Positions 9,349-17,858 of a DNA stretch of 64,000 bases are shown here, piece by piece. How positions within the stretch are numbered: position 1 is the first letter of the stretch; each line of letters opens with the position of its first letter. The notes beneath the pieces were generated by a model. That model saw nothing but the letters and a program-made list of their open reading frames with translations, ran no database searches and had not been told where the DNA came from. The DNA is taken from contig DATMGU010000078.1 of NCBI GenBank assembly GCA_035555315.1, positions 62,001 through 126,000 on the forward strand, in the 5' to 3' direction. The DNA comes from DATMGU01 sp035555315. Lineage in GTDB: Bacteria; Pseudomonadota; Alphaproteobacteria; ATCC43930; CGMCC-115725. Both the position numbers and the translations under genes were made by a program.

Positions 9349-9807
9349 ATGACCTTACCGACCCTCGACCGAACACGCTCTCGCCTTTCTTGGCGTATCG
9401 CGGCCCTTCTCGCCGTGGCCGGTGCGCCGGCGGTTGCACTGGCCGCCAGCGTCGTGACGCCGCCGCCGGACTCCATCATGATCGACGGCCAGTCCTATAC
9501 GGTGAAGACACTCGCCTCGCCGCAGCGGGAGGCCCGGACCGGGTCCTTCGATCGGGATGCGCAGAGCAACCATCTGCGGGGCCACGTGACATCCTGCGCG
9601 GAGGTCATCGCGATCCCCGTCGGCGTGGCCGGCGGCGATGTCAGCTACGGCGGCACCTGCCTGCTGGACCAGGATGGTCAGACGAGTTCGGCCGAGGTCT
9701 GCAACGACGAGAAGCTCGGCCTGTTCAAGCTGGTTCCCGTCCAGGGCGCAAAACCGACGCACAAGGACCTCACAGCCTTCGTCGCCGCCAATTGCTTTGG
9801 CGGATAG
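9349..9807 (+). CDS. Secreted hypothetical protein with four cysteines
   Basis: 152 residues. Residues 1-33 form a signal peptide (basic RTRSRLSWR, then a hydrophobic core, cleavage near ALAAS). The predicted mature part has four Cys (HVTSCAEV, GGTCLLD, EVCNDE, NCFGG) that could make two disulfides in the periplasm. I do not recognise a family. A longer in-frame start at 9277 would put the signal peptide in an odd internal place, so the ATG at 9349 is chosen. It converges with the small secreted gene at 9825. Confidence 0.6.
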   Translation: MTLPTLDRTRSRLSWRIAALLAVAGAPAVALAASVVTPPPDSIMIDGQSYTVKTLASPQREARTGSFDRDAQSNHLRGHVTSCAEVIAIPVGVAGGDVSYGGTCLLDQDGQTSSAEVCNDEKLGLFKLVPVQGAKPTHKDLTAFVAANCFGG

Positions 9808-9824
9808 GTCCCGGTTTCCTGGCC

Positions 9825-10085
9825 TTAACGCACCCAGACGCGCTTGCAGCTGCGCGCGGGGACCAGGTGGCGGCCATGCGGGCCGTTCCGGTAAACGCGG
9901 ATCGTGCGGCACTGATTGACCCAGCGGACATCCTGGATAGCGCTCTGAGCGGCCGATGGCGACACGGCGGAGTTGCCTGACATCAACGGCACCGCGCCCG
10001 CCGGCAGCGCCGATAGCGTCAGCAGCGCCGTACCGGCGATACCGAAGGCACCGAAAACCCAATTACGCGCTGAACCCACGGCCAT
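9825..10085 (-). CDS. Small secreted hypothetical protein
   Basis: 86 residues with an N-terminal signal-like segment (basic residue, hydrophobic core to about residue 31, ending PAGAVP). The short mature part is basic and contains two Cys in the pattern NQCRTIRVYRNGPHGRH and RSCKRVWVR. The ATG at 10085 has AGGAG six bases upstream, a good ribosome site. No function assigned. Head-to-head spacing with metH downstream on the same strand is about 90 bases. Confidence 0.6.
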   Translation of the reverse strand: MAVGSARNWVFGAFGIAGTALLTLSALPAGAVPLMSGNSAVSPSAAQSAIQDVRWVNQCRTIRVYRNGPHGRHLVPARSCKRVWVR

Positions 10086-10145
10086 ATAAAATCTCCTGTC
10101 GCTTCCCGCGCCGGCAGACCCGCACGCCTCTTCTATACTAACGCG

Positions 10146-10169
10146 GCGACGGCAAGCTTGGCCCGTCGC
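10146..10169 (-). terminator. Hairpin after metH
   Basis: Seven-base perfect arms (GCGACGG and CCGTCGC) with an internal CAAGCTTG palindrome, seven bases after the metH stop. No T-run follows on the minus strand, so intrinsic termination is unproven. Confidence 0.35.
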
Positions 10170-10175
10170 GATACG

Positions 10176-13100
10176 TTAAACCGAGAAATATTTCGCCTGG
10201 GGGTGGTGTACGACGATCGCACTGGTCGATTGCTCGGGATCCAGCTGATCCTCGTCGGTCAAATGGAGGCCGATCTGATCGGCGCCGAGCAGCTCCAGCA
10301 ATTGCTTCTGATCGGCGACGTTCGGGCAGGCCGGATAACCGAACGAATAGCGCGAACCGCGATAACCCTGGTTCAGCATGCCTTCCAGATCGCGCGCCTC
10401 ATCCCCGGCGAAACCCAGCTCCGCTCGGATCCGCTTGTGCAGATACTCGGCCATCGCCTCGGCCATCTCGACCGACAAGCCATGCAGGTAGAGGTAGTCC
10501 TGGTAGCGGTCCTGGGCGAACCAGTCACGCGCCACGCTCGAGGCGCGCTCGCCCATCGTCACGACCTGCAAGCCGATCACGTCGCGCTCGTCGGAGCTCA
10601 CATCCCGGAAGAAATCCGAGATGCACAGCCCACCCTCCTTATTCTGGCGCGGGAAGCTGAACCGGGTGCGTTCGGTCGTGCCATCCTCGTCGAACAAGAT
10701 GACGTCGTTACCGTCGGCGGCGCATTTCCAGAAGCCGTAAGCCGCCTGCGGCACCAGGATATCGTCGGCCAGCACGAGTTGCAGCATGCGGTGCAAGGTC
10801 GGCCGCAACTCCTTCTGCGCCCAGATCTTGAACTCCTCCAAACTGCGGCCGTCTTTGCGATAGCCCCACTGGAATTGGTAGAGCATGCGTTCGTTGAGGA
10901 ACGGCACCAGCGCCTTGACCGGAACGCGCGCGATGGTCCGGCTCCCCCAGAAGGGCGGCACCGGTACCGGCACGCCGCGTGACAATTCGGTCCGGCGCAG
11001 GCGGATCTCCTCGACATCGACGGGACGCAGCGGCTTCGCATCGGCCGCCTGGCCGAGCTTGCGCCGATCATTCGACGGCTTGCCCAGGCGCTTTTCCTGC
11101 ACAGTCATAAAATGCGTGTCGATCTTGCCGTCGACCACCTTCTGCATGAAATCCAGCCCGTCGAAGGCATCGCGCGCATAGGCCACCCGGCCGCAGCCAT
11201 AAGCGCGCACACAATCTTCCTCGACATAGCGTCGGGTCAGAGCGGCACCGCCCAGTACGACTGGAACCTCGATCCCGGCGCGGGTCATCTCCGCCAGATT
11301 CTCGCGCATCACCACGGTCGACTTCACCAGCAGCCCGGACATGCCGACGGCGTTGGCCTTGTGCTCGACCGCCGCCTGCATGATCGAGGCGATCGGTTGC
11401 TTGATGCCCAGATTGACGACCTTGTAGCCATTGTTGGTGAGGATGATGTCGACCAGGTTCTTGCCGATGTCGTGAACGTCGCCCTTCACCGTGGCGAGCA
11501 CGATCGTGCCCTTCTGCTGGCCCTCGACCCGCTCCATATGCGGTTCCAGATAGCCCACGGCACCCTTCATGGTTTCGGCGGATTGCAGCACGAACGGAAG
11601 CTGCATCTTGCCGGCGCCGAACAGTTCGCCGACCACCTTCATGCCGTCGAGCAGGAAGGTGTTGATGATGTCGAGCGGCGGATGGGACTGCATGGCGAGC
11701 GCCAGATCGTCTTCGAGGCCGATCCGATCGCCATCGACGATGCGCTGCTTCAGCCTGTCCTCCACGGCTTCGGGCCGCGACTTCTTCGCCGTCTTCTCGA
11801 CGGTGCGGCCCTCGAACAGCGCCATGAAGGCATGCAGCGGCTCATAGCCCTCACGGCGACGGTCGAAGATCAGATCCTCGGCGACCCGCACCTCCTCCTC
11901 GGGGATCTTATGCAGCGGCATGATCTTGGAGACATGGACGATCGCGCCGGTCAGCCCGCGCTTCAGGGCGTGATCCAGGTATACCGAGTTCAGCACGTGC
12001 CGCGCCGCCGGGTTGAGGCCGAACGAGATGTTCGACAGGCCGAGGATGATCTGGCATTCCGGCAGTTCCTTGGCGATCCGCTCGATCGCCTCCAGGGTCC
12101 AGAGCCCGAGCTTGCGGTCATCCTCGTTGCCGGTGCAGATGGTGAAGGTCAGCGGGTCGAACATGAGATCGGCGGGCGGCAGGCCATGCTTGACGCAGGC
12201 GAACTCGTAGAGCCGCTTGGCGACTTCGATCTTGCGATCGACATCCTTGGCCATACCCTCCTCGTCGATGGTGAGGGCGATCACCGCCGTGCCGAAGCGC
12301 CGGGCCAGCACCATGCGATGCTCGGCCGCCTCCTCGCCATCCTCGAAATTGATCGAGTTCAGGATCGGCTTGCCGCCATAGAGCTTGAGGGCGGCTTCGA
12401 GCACCGGCAGTTCGGTGGAATCGATCACCAGCGGGGCCGCGACCGAACCGCGCATCCGGCTCACCACCTCGGTCATGTCGGCGATCTCGTCACGGCCGAC
12501 GAAGGCGGTGCAGATATCGAGGGTATGCGACCCCTCCTTGAGCTGCTCCCGGCCCATTTCGACACAGCCGTCCCAGTCGCCCTGTTCCTGCAGCAGCTTG
12601 AATTTACGGCTGCCATTGGCGTTGCAACGCTCGCCGATCGACAGATACGCGTTCTCCTGGCGCAACGGCACCTGGCCGTAGAGCGAGGCGACGGACGGGA
12701 TCCAGACCGAGCTGCGCCGCACCGGCGCCGGGCGCGCCGCCGAACCGCCCAGGTCGCGCAGCATGGCGTCGAGCGCCTGGATATGCGGCACGTCGGTACC
12801 GCAGCAACCGCCGATCAGATTGATGCCGTCCTCGACGATGAAGCGCTTCAGCCACTGCGCCAGCTCGTTCGGGGTCAGCGGGTAGCGGGTCTTGCCGTCG
12901 ACCAATTCCGGCAGACCGGCATTTGGCTGCAGCGAGATCAGCCCCGGCCAGGCCTCGCTGAGATACTTCACATGCTCGGCCATCTCCTGCGGGCCGGTGG
13001 CGCAGTTGAGACCGATCACCGGCACGTCGAGGGAATGGATGATGGTCGCCGCGGCGGCGATATCGGCGCCGACCAGCAGCGTACCAGTCGTCTCGACCGT

Positions 13101-13670
13101 CACCTGCACCATGATCGGCGTATCGGTGCCGGCCGCGAGACGTGCCCGCTTCGCCCCGTTGACCGCCGCCTTGATCTGCAACGGATCCTGGCAGGTCTCG
13201 ATCAGGAAGGCGTCGATGCCGCCCTCGATCAGCCCGGCGCATTGCTGCGCCAGGGCATCCTCCAGCGGCTGGTAGGGAATATGGCCCAATGTCGGCAGAC
13301 GGGTGCCCGGGCCGACCGAGCCCAGCACGAAGCGCGGACGCCCATCATGCCGAAACTCCTCGACCGCCTCGCGCGCCAGCTCCGCCGCCCGCTTGTTCAG
13401 CTCATGCGTCCGGTCCTGCAGCCCGAATTCCGCGAGCGTGATCGGCGAACCGCCGAAGGTGTTGGTCTCGACCATATCGGCGCCGGCTTCGATGTAGCCC
13501 ATATGGATCGAGCGGACGAGGTCCGGGCGGCTGACCGTCAGGATCTCGGTGCAGTTCTCGTTGCCGAGATAATCCCGTTCGACATCGAGATCCGTCGCCT
13601 GCACGCGGCTGCCCATACCGCCATCGCACAGCAGAACCCGGGACGCGAGCACATCGAGAAAATCGGCCAT
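10176..13670 (-). CDS. metH: Cobalamin-dependent methionine synthase
   Basis: 1164 residues, full length for MetH. The homocysteine-binding barrel comes first (LLCDGGMGSRVQ; zinc-ligand Cys in GLNCATG and in GGCCGTD), then the methyltetrahydrofolate (pterin) barrel, then the cobalamin domain with its DVHDIGKNLV motif carrying the axial His, and finally the AdoMet-activation domain ending in YPACPNVADQ. It transfers a methyl group from 5-methyl-THF, made by the metF product, to homocysteine. The start MADFLDVL at 13670 agrees with family N-termini; the open frame runs 74 codons further upstream without family similarity. It is the last gene of the sahR operon, and needs B12; no B12 riboswitch fits in the 79-base upstream gap. 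Confidence 0.96.
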   Translation of the reverse strand: MADFLDVLASRVLLCDGGMGSRVQATDLDVERDYLGNENCTEILTVSRPDLVRSIHMGYIEAGADMVETNTFGGSPITLAEFGLQDRTHELNKRAAELAREAVEEFRHDGRPRFVLGSVGPGTRLPTLGHIPYQPLEDALAQQCAGLIEGGIDAFLIETCQDPLQIKAAVNGAKRARLAAGTDTPIMVQVTVETTGTLLVGADIAAAATIIHSLDVPVIGLNCATGPQEMAEHVKYLSEAWPGLISLQPNAGLPELVDGKTRYPLTPNELAQWLKRFIVEDGINLIGGCCGTDVPHIQALDAMLRDLGGSAARPAPVRRSSVWIPSVASLYGQVPLRQENAYLSIGERCNANGSRKFKLLQEQGDWDGCVEMGREQLKEGSHTLDICTAFVGRDEIADMTEVVSRMRGSVAAPLVIDSTELPVLEAALKLYGGKPILNSINFEDGEEAAEHRMVLARRFGTAVIALTIDEEGMAKDVDRKIEVAKRLYEFACVKHGLPPADLMFDPLTFTICTGNEDDRKLGLWTLEAIERIAKELPECQIILGLSNISFGLNPAARHVLNSVYLDHALKRGLTGAIVHVSKIMPLHKIPEEEVRVAEDLIFDRRREGYEPLHAFMALFEGRTVEKTAKKSRPEAVEDRLKQRIVDGDRIGLEDDLALAMQSHPPLDIINTFLLDGMKVVGELFGAGKMQLPFVLQSAETMKGAVGYLEPHMERVEGQQKGTIVLATVKGDVHDIGKNLVDIILTNNGYKVVNLGIKQPIASIMQAAVEHKANAVGMSGLLVKSTVVMRENLAEMTRAGIEVPVVLGGAALTRRYVEEDCVRAYGCGRVAYARDAFDGLDFMQKVVDGKIDTHFMTVQEKRLGKPSNDRRKLGQAADAKPLRPVDVEEIRLRRTELSRGVPVPVPPFWGSRTIARVPVKALVPFLNERMLYQFQWGYRKDGRSLEEFKIWAQKELRPTLHRMLQLVLADDILVPQAAYGFWKCAADGNDVILFDEDGTTERTRFSFPRQNKEGGLCISDFFRDVSSDERDVIGLQVVTMGERASSVARDWFAQDRYQDYLYLHGLSVEMAEAMAEYLHKRIRAELGFAGDEARDLEGMLNQGYRGSRYSFGYPACPNVADQKQLLELLGADQIGLHLTDEDQLDPEQSTSAIVVHHPQAKYFSV

Positions 13671-13749
13671 AAACGGTTTATCCCAAACTTGAAAACGTGA
13701 TCGAAAAACACAGCGAGATCGAAAAATACCGGTGGTTGCCGGTTGTCCC

Positions 13750-14598
13750 TCAGACGGAAGCCGGCTCCGGTTGCAGGAGACGCGCGGTGCCGGACACCCG
13801 AATAGTCGCCCCCTGCGTGGACGGGATTTCCGCCCGGAGGCGCGACCGCATTCCCATGTCCTCACCCTGCACGATGTCGATGGCGCCCCCATGGGGCCAG
13901 TCGAGGTCGCGCAGGTAACCGGCGAAAGCGGCCGTCGCGGCCCCGGTCGCCGGATCCTCGTAGACGCCCCCCGAAGCGAAGGGATTGCGTGTGTGAAAGA
14001 GCCGCGGCGTTTCGGCGTAAGCCAAGATGATCGTCACGAGACCAGCCTCGTTCATGAGTCTCCGGCCCGCGGCAAGATCATAAGTCATTGCGCTCAGCCG
14101 TTCACGACTCTTGAGCGCCAGCACCAAATGCCGAGCCCCGGCATTGGCGATCGCCGGCGGTATTCTCCGGTCCAAATCCTCCTGAGCGTAGGAGAACAGC
14201 GCCAGGGCTTCAGCCACCAGCCGAGCGTCGGCCGGATCACTGCGCGTCGGCGGCGATTGCAGCGCCGCGGCGATCATGGTTCCGTCCCGCCGCCCCTCCA
14301 CGGTGATGGTCGCATGGTTGAGCGTAAGCGGAAAAACGCCGTCGCCATGCTTCAACGCAAGGGCGGCACCCAAGGCGATCGTGGCATGCCCGCAGAACGG
14401 GACCTCCGTCTCCGGTGAGAAATAACGCACACGCCAGCCGCCATCGATCGGCGCGGCGAACGCCGTTTCAGAATACCCAACCTGTGCCGCGACGGCCTGC
14501 ATCACCGAGGCCTCCGGCAACTCCCCGCCAATCACCACACCAGCGGGGTTGCCGCCGACCTCGCCATCGGAAAAGGCGGATATTTTCTGGACGTTCAT
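13750..14598 (-). CDS. PhzF-family isomerase/epimerase-like protein
   Basis: 282 residues. PhzF landmarks are present: N-terminal VGGNPAGVV, the catalytic-type Glu44 in SETAFA, PFCGHATIALG, and DPATGAATAAFAGYL in the second half. The two-lobed diaminopimelate-epimerase fold is expected. Substrate unknown. It starts ten bases after metF stop with GGAG before ATG 14598, and precedes metH by 79 bases, so it lies inside the methionine operon, an unexpected place. A second PhzF paralogue occurs at 44219-45010. Confidence 0.85.
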   Translation of the reverse strand: MNVQKISAFSDGEVGGNPAGVVIGGELPEASVMQAVAAQVGYSETAFAAPIDGGWRVRYFSPETEVPFCGHATIALGAALALKHGDGVFPLTLNHATITVEGRRDGTMIAAALQSPPTRSDPADARLVAEALALFSYAQEDLDRRIPPAIANAGARHLVLALKSRERLSAMTYDLAAGRRLMNEAGLVTIILAYAETPRLFHTRNPFASGGVYEDPATGAATAAFAGYLRDLDWPHGGAIDIVQGEDMGMRSRLRAEIPSTQGATIRVSGTARLLQPEPASV

Positions 14599-14608
14599 TT
14601 TGGCTCCG

Positions 14609-15583
14609 TTAGGCAGCATGCTTTGGGTCGGCCGGCCGGGGTGCCGCACCGCGCACCCCCAGCATGTGGCAGATCGCAACGGTGAGGTCCGCCCGGTTCA
14701 GCGTATAGAAATGAAACTCGTCGACGCCGTTCGCCTGCAAATGCCGGCATTGCTCGACCGCCACCGATGCCGCGACCAGACGACGCGTGTCCGGATCGTC
14801 ATCCAACCCCTCGAACAACTCCCCCATCCAGACCGGCACGTTGGTGCCGCAAGGAGCTGCGAATTTCTTCACCTGGCCGAAATTGGTGACCGGCAGGATG
14901 CCCGGCACGATCGGCACGGTGATGCCCGCCGCGCGCACCCGGTCCATGAAGCGAAAATAGACATCCACGTCGAAAAAGAACTGGGTGATCGCCCGGGTGG
15001 CACCGGCGTCGATCTTGCGCTTCAAATTGTCGAGATCGGCGGCGGGGCTGGTCGCCTCCGGATGGGTTTCCGGATAGGCGCCGACGCTGATCTCGAAACC
15101 ACCGAGGCGATGCAGGCCGGCCACCAGATCGGCCGCCGAGGCATAGCCCTCGGGATGCGCCACATAGCCCGCGGCACCGGCCGGCGGGTCGCCACGCAGC
15201 GCCACGATGTGGCGGATGCCCGCCTCGCCATAGGCGCGGACCACCGCATCGATCTCGTCGACCGAGGCACCGACACAGGTCAGATGGGCTGCCGGCTCCA
15301 AGCTGGTCTCGGTACGGATGCGCCGCACCGTGGCATGGGTGCGTTCGCGCGTCGTCCCGCCGGCGCCATAGGTCACCGAGACAAAGCGCGGCTTCAGCGG
15401 CGCCAGGCGCTGCACCGCCGCCCACAGCTTTTCCTCCATCTCGGCGGTCTTGGGCGGAAAGAACTCGAACGACACCTGGCATGGGGCCGCGCCGCCTCGA
15501 TCGCCCAAACTCTGATCGCCCAGACGCTCGACAGCAGCGGCCTTGGCGCGGCTGGCGGAGGGGGAGGCAAACGGGGTGGACAT
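14609..15583 (-). CDS. metF: Methylenetetrahydrofolate reductase
   Basis: 324 residues. After a 35-residue variable N-terminus come VSFEFFPPKTAEMEEKLW, FVSVTYGAGGTTRERTH, HLTCVGAS, ALRGDPP and TQFFFDVDVYFRF, the flavin- and folate-binding signatures of MetF. It reduces 5,10-methylene-THF to 5-methyl-THF, the substrate of MetH encoded downstream. The ATG at 15583 is two bases after the sahR stop, indicating translational coupling. Confidence 0.95.
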   Translation of the reverse strand: MSTPFASPSASRAKAAAVERLGDQSLGDRGGAAPCQVSFEFFPPKTAEMEEKLWAAVQRLAPLKPRFVSVTYGAGGTTRERTHATVRRIRTETSLEPAAHLTCVGASVDEIDAVVRAYGEAGIRHIVALRGDPPAGAAGYVAHPEGYASAADLVAGLHRLGGFEISVGAYPETHPEATSPAADLDNLKRKIDAGATRAITQFFFDVDVYFRFMDRVRAAGITVPIVPGILPVTNFGQVKKFAAPCGTNVPVWMGELFEGLDDDPDTRRLVAASVAVEQCRHLQANGVDEFHFYTLNRADLTVAICHMLGVRGAAPRPADPKHAA

Positions 15584-15585
15584 GG

Positions 15586-16608
15586 TCACGATAGGTATTC
15601 CCTTACCATAGTCGCGCCAACGGCGCGCTCGATTGAAGCTGTGGGCATATCGGAGATTCCGTCGGCGACCCCCGGGGCAAGCCCCGGTTTCACGGCCGAC
15701 CAAATCGTCACGGTCAAGGGGTCGCCGGGCAATTGCGCCGTTGGCTCGACCGCGAAACCGGCTTCGGTCAGCCAACCGGCGATCTCCTGCGTGGCGAAAC
15801 CCAACCGGCGATGCGCCTGCTCGTCGCGCAGCACCTCCAGGGTGTGAGGCGCGAAATCGACGATCAACAATCGTCCGTGAGGCCGCAGGATCCGTGCCGC
15901 CTCCGCCACCACAGCCTGAGGCCGGTCGGCGTAATGCAGCACCTGGTGGATCACCACCAGATCGAATTGCGGCGCGGCGAAGGGCAAATGATACATATCC
16001 GCGTGCCGGACCGAACAATTCCGCAGCGCCGCCGCCTCGAGATTGACGCGGGCCACCGCCAGCATCTCCCGCGAGGCATCGATACCGATCGCCCGCGTGA
16101 CCCGGGGGCCCAGGATTTCCAGCATGCGGCCGGTACCGGTCCCGATATCCAACAGGTCCTGCGCCGGGGCGGGGCCGACACGGCGCAGAATTTCGGCCTC
16201 GACCTGTTCATCGGCCACGTGCAGCCGCCTGATCTCGTTCCATTGCCGGGCATTCTTGTCGAAATACGCCACCGCGAGCCGGGCGCGCTCGTGCTTGATC
16301 TCGGCCAGCCTGGCGCGGTCGCGCGACAATACCGGATCGTCCATCGGCAGCAAATCGGCCAGCCGCTCGCCCAAGGTGCGATGCACCGGGGCACGGGACA
16401 GGCGGTAAAATACCCAATTCCCCTCGCGCAGCCGGTCGAGCACGCCGCCATCGCAGAGCAGCTTCAGATGACGCGACACCCGTGGCTGGCTTTGCCCAAG
16501 AATCTGGGTCAGTTCGCTGACCGTGAGTTCGTTCTCACGGCACAGCGCCAACAGCCGCAGCCGTGTCGGCTCAGCCACCGCGCGCAATCCCGTGAGCACT
16601 CTCTCCAC
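15586..16608 (-). CDS. sahR: ArsR-type regulator fused to SAM-methyltransferase domain (SahR-like)
   Basis: 340 residues. Residues 1-75 are an ArsR-family winged helix (AEPTRLRLLALC, recognition helix SQPRVSRHLKLLCDGG); residues 150-260 are a class I methyltransferase domain with motif I DLLDIGTGTGRM and motif for acidic ribose contact IGIDASREML. This two-domain build is that of SahR, the S-adenosylhomocysteine-responsive repressor of methionine-cycle genes in Proteobacteria. It is first in an operon with metF and metH, which fits. GTG 16608 is chosen because GGAGG stands four bases upstream; the frame is open further upstream but crosses the promoter and operator. Confidence 0.82.
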   Translation of the reverse strand: MERVLTGLRAVAEPTRLRLLALCRENELTVSELTQILGQSQPRVSRHLKLLCDGGVLDRLREGNWVFYRLSRAPVHRTLGERLADLLPMDDPVLSRDRARLAEIKHERARLAVAYFDKNARQWNEIRRLHVADEQVEAEILRRVGPAPAQDLLDIGTGTGRMLEILGPRVTRAIGIDASREMLAVARVNLEAAALRNCSVRHADMYHLPFAAPQFDLVVIHQVLHYADRPQAVVAEAARILRPHGRLLIVDFAPHTLEVLRDEQAHRRLGFATQEIAGWLTEAGFAVEPTAQLPGDPLTVTIWSAVKPGLAPGVADGISDMPTASIERAVGATMVREYLS

Positions 16609-16631
16609 ACGCCCTCCAAAACTAACAGAAC

Positions 16632-16653
16632 GATATAAATATATCTTTATGTC
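16632..16653 (-). promoter_or_regulatory. 22-bp palindrome, candidate SahR operator
   Basis: The 22 bases read the same on both strands at 18 of 22 positions, centred at 16642/16643, with core ATAAATAT/ATCTTTAT. It is an AT-rich island in a GC-rich region. It lies 24 bases upstream of the sahR GTG and overlaps the predicted -10 box and spacer, as expected for an autoregulated ArsR-family operator. Confidence 0.7.
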
Positions 16654-16662
16654 TTTTGGCAA
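16634..16662 (-). promoter_or_regulatory. Predicted sigma-70 promoter of the sahR-metF-phzF-metH operon
   Basis: On the minus strand, TTGCCA (16662-16657), a 17-base spacer, and TTTATA (16639-16634). Transcription would start near 16627, leaving a leader of about 19 bases containing the GGAGG ribosome site. The palindrome covers the spacer and -10. Confidence 0.5.
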
Positions 16663-17006
16663 GTGAATTCGACCGGCCCCCCACCCGTATCGGGCGAGCT
16701 CTTGTGCCACGCGTGTTGCACGATTGTCCTTGGCCCCGGCTGGCGTTGCTGCGACATAGCTGCTCGCCCGCAACGACCACCCTGGGGCGTGTCCCAAGGG
16801 GCATCGTTGCCAAACGATGGTTTTTCAACGAACTTGTGCTATAGCCGCGGGGTAGGATTTTCATCGCACCGTAACGATTGCCTCCTTACTATCGGGTTCG
16901 ACTGGTCGATACGACCTGCCGGCGATCCGCGCTCGACGGCGCGGAGAAACCAGCTACCTTGGTTGAACCGATACGGCCACTTCCTCAAAATAGGCGGGCG
17001 TTCTGA

Positions 17007-17855
17007 ATGCTTCCCCGATTGAATCAAGGCTTTGTTCAAGCCGCGTTGATCTGTGGCTTGTTGATGCTTGGCGCCTGCGCCAGCACCCCTCCGAAAACCT
17101 CGGCGACGGACACCGCCGCGGCGGACATGGAAGAGGGTCCCAACGATCCGTTCGAGAACGTCAACCGCGCGGTGTTCGACTTTAACATCACGCTGGACGA
17201 CTATGTCCTGAAGCCTGTCGCCAAGGGCTATCGGACCGTGACGCCCCTGCCGATCCGCAAGGGGGTCAGCAATTTCCTGAGCAACCTCGGCACGCCGGTC
17301 CGGCTTGCCAATGACGCTCTCCAAGGCAATGGCGAGCGCGCCGGGCAGACCTTCCTGCGCTTCTGGTACAACACGTTCCTCGGCGTCGGCGGCCTTATCG
17401 ATGTCGGCACCGCGCTGGGCGTGCCGTATCATGACGCCGATTTCGGCCAGACCTTGGGCGTCTATGGGATGGGCACCGGCCCGTATCTGATGCTGCCGCT
17501 GCTTGGGCCGTCGAACCCGCGCGACGCCGTCGGCTACGGTGTCGACAGCTTTGCCGATCCGTTCACGCAAGGCATGTCCGCCGCCAATCACGACATCGCG
17601 AATTATGTGCGGGCCGGCGTCAGCATCGTCAGCAATCGGGCGCAAAACATCGACGAACTCGATGAACTCCGCCGCGGCTCGCTCGATTTTTACGCCACGG
17701 TTCGCAGCTTATATCAGCAGAAGCGCGCAGGGGATGTGCGGGCGGCGGGCGGCAAGTCGCCGCAACCCTCCATCTCCTACAATCCAGATGATGCCGGCAA
17801 ATCCGAAAATGCCGCGCAAGTCACTCCCTCCGTCGCTCCACAAAAGGCGTTCTAA
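17007..17855 (+). CDS. mlaA: MlaA/VacJ-family outer-membrane lipoprotein
   Basis: 282 residues. The N-terminus is a lipoprotein signal (LICGLLMLGAC, lipid-modified Cys at about residue 24). The MlaA core includes NDPFENVNRAVFDFN, LSNLGTPVRLANDALQGNG, FLRFWYNTFLGVGGLIDV and ETLGVYG-like QTLGVYGMGTGPYLMLPLLGPS. In the Mla system this protein removes phospholipids from the outer leaflet of the outer membrane and passes them to MlaC. The C-terminal 60 residues are a low-complexity tail. It overlaps closely with mlaC (three bases apart); the MlaBDEF ABC genes are not in the window. Confidence 0.92.
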   Translation: MLPRLNQGFVQAALICGLLMLGACASTPPKTSATDTAAADMEEGPNDPFENVNRAVFDFNITLDDYVLKPVAKGYRTVTPLPIRKGVSNFLSNLGTPVRLANDALQGNGERAGQTFLRFWYNTFLGVGGLIDVGTALGVPYHDADFGQTLGVYGMGTGPYLMLPLLGPSNPRDAVGYGVDSFADPFTQGMSAANHDIANYVRAGVSIVSNRAQNIDELDELRRGSLDFYATVRSLYQQKRAGDVRAAGGKSPQPSISYNPDDAGKSENAAQVTPSVAPQKAF

Positions 17856-17858
17856 GGC

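Larger units (their letters stand above)
16609..17006. other. Divergent intergenic region, sahR/mlaA
   Basis: 398 bases between divergent genes. The left end holds the sahR promoter and palindrome described separately. The rest (16663-17006) carries the mlaA upstream region; I see no convincing RNA gene or small ORF with a ribosome site there, and no clear sigma-70 promoter for mlaA. Confidence 0.5.

Noticed and set aside
11112..13700. 862-codon open frame on the plus strand across metH
   Set aside because: It is the antisense of metH in a GC-rich gene where stop codons are rare; no family motif, and metH motifs are complete on the other strand.
13671..13749. Cobalamin riboswitch before metH
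   Set aside because: The gap is only 79 bases and lacks a B12-box-like structure.
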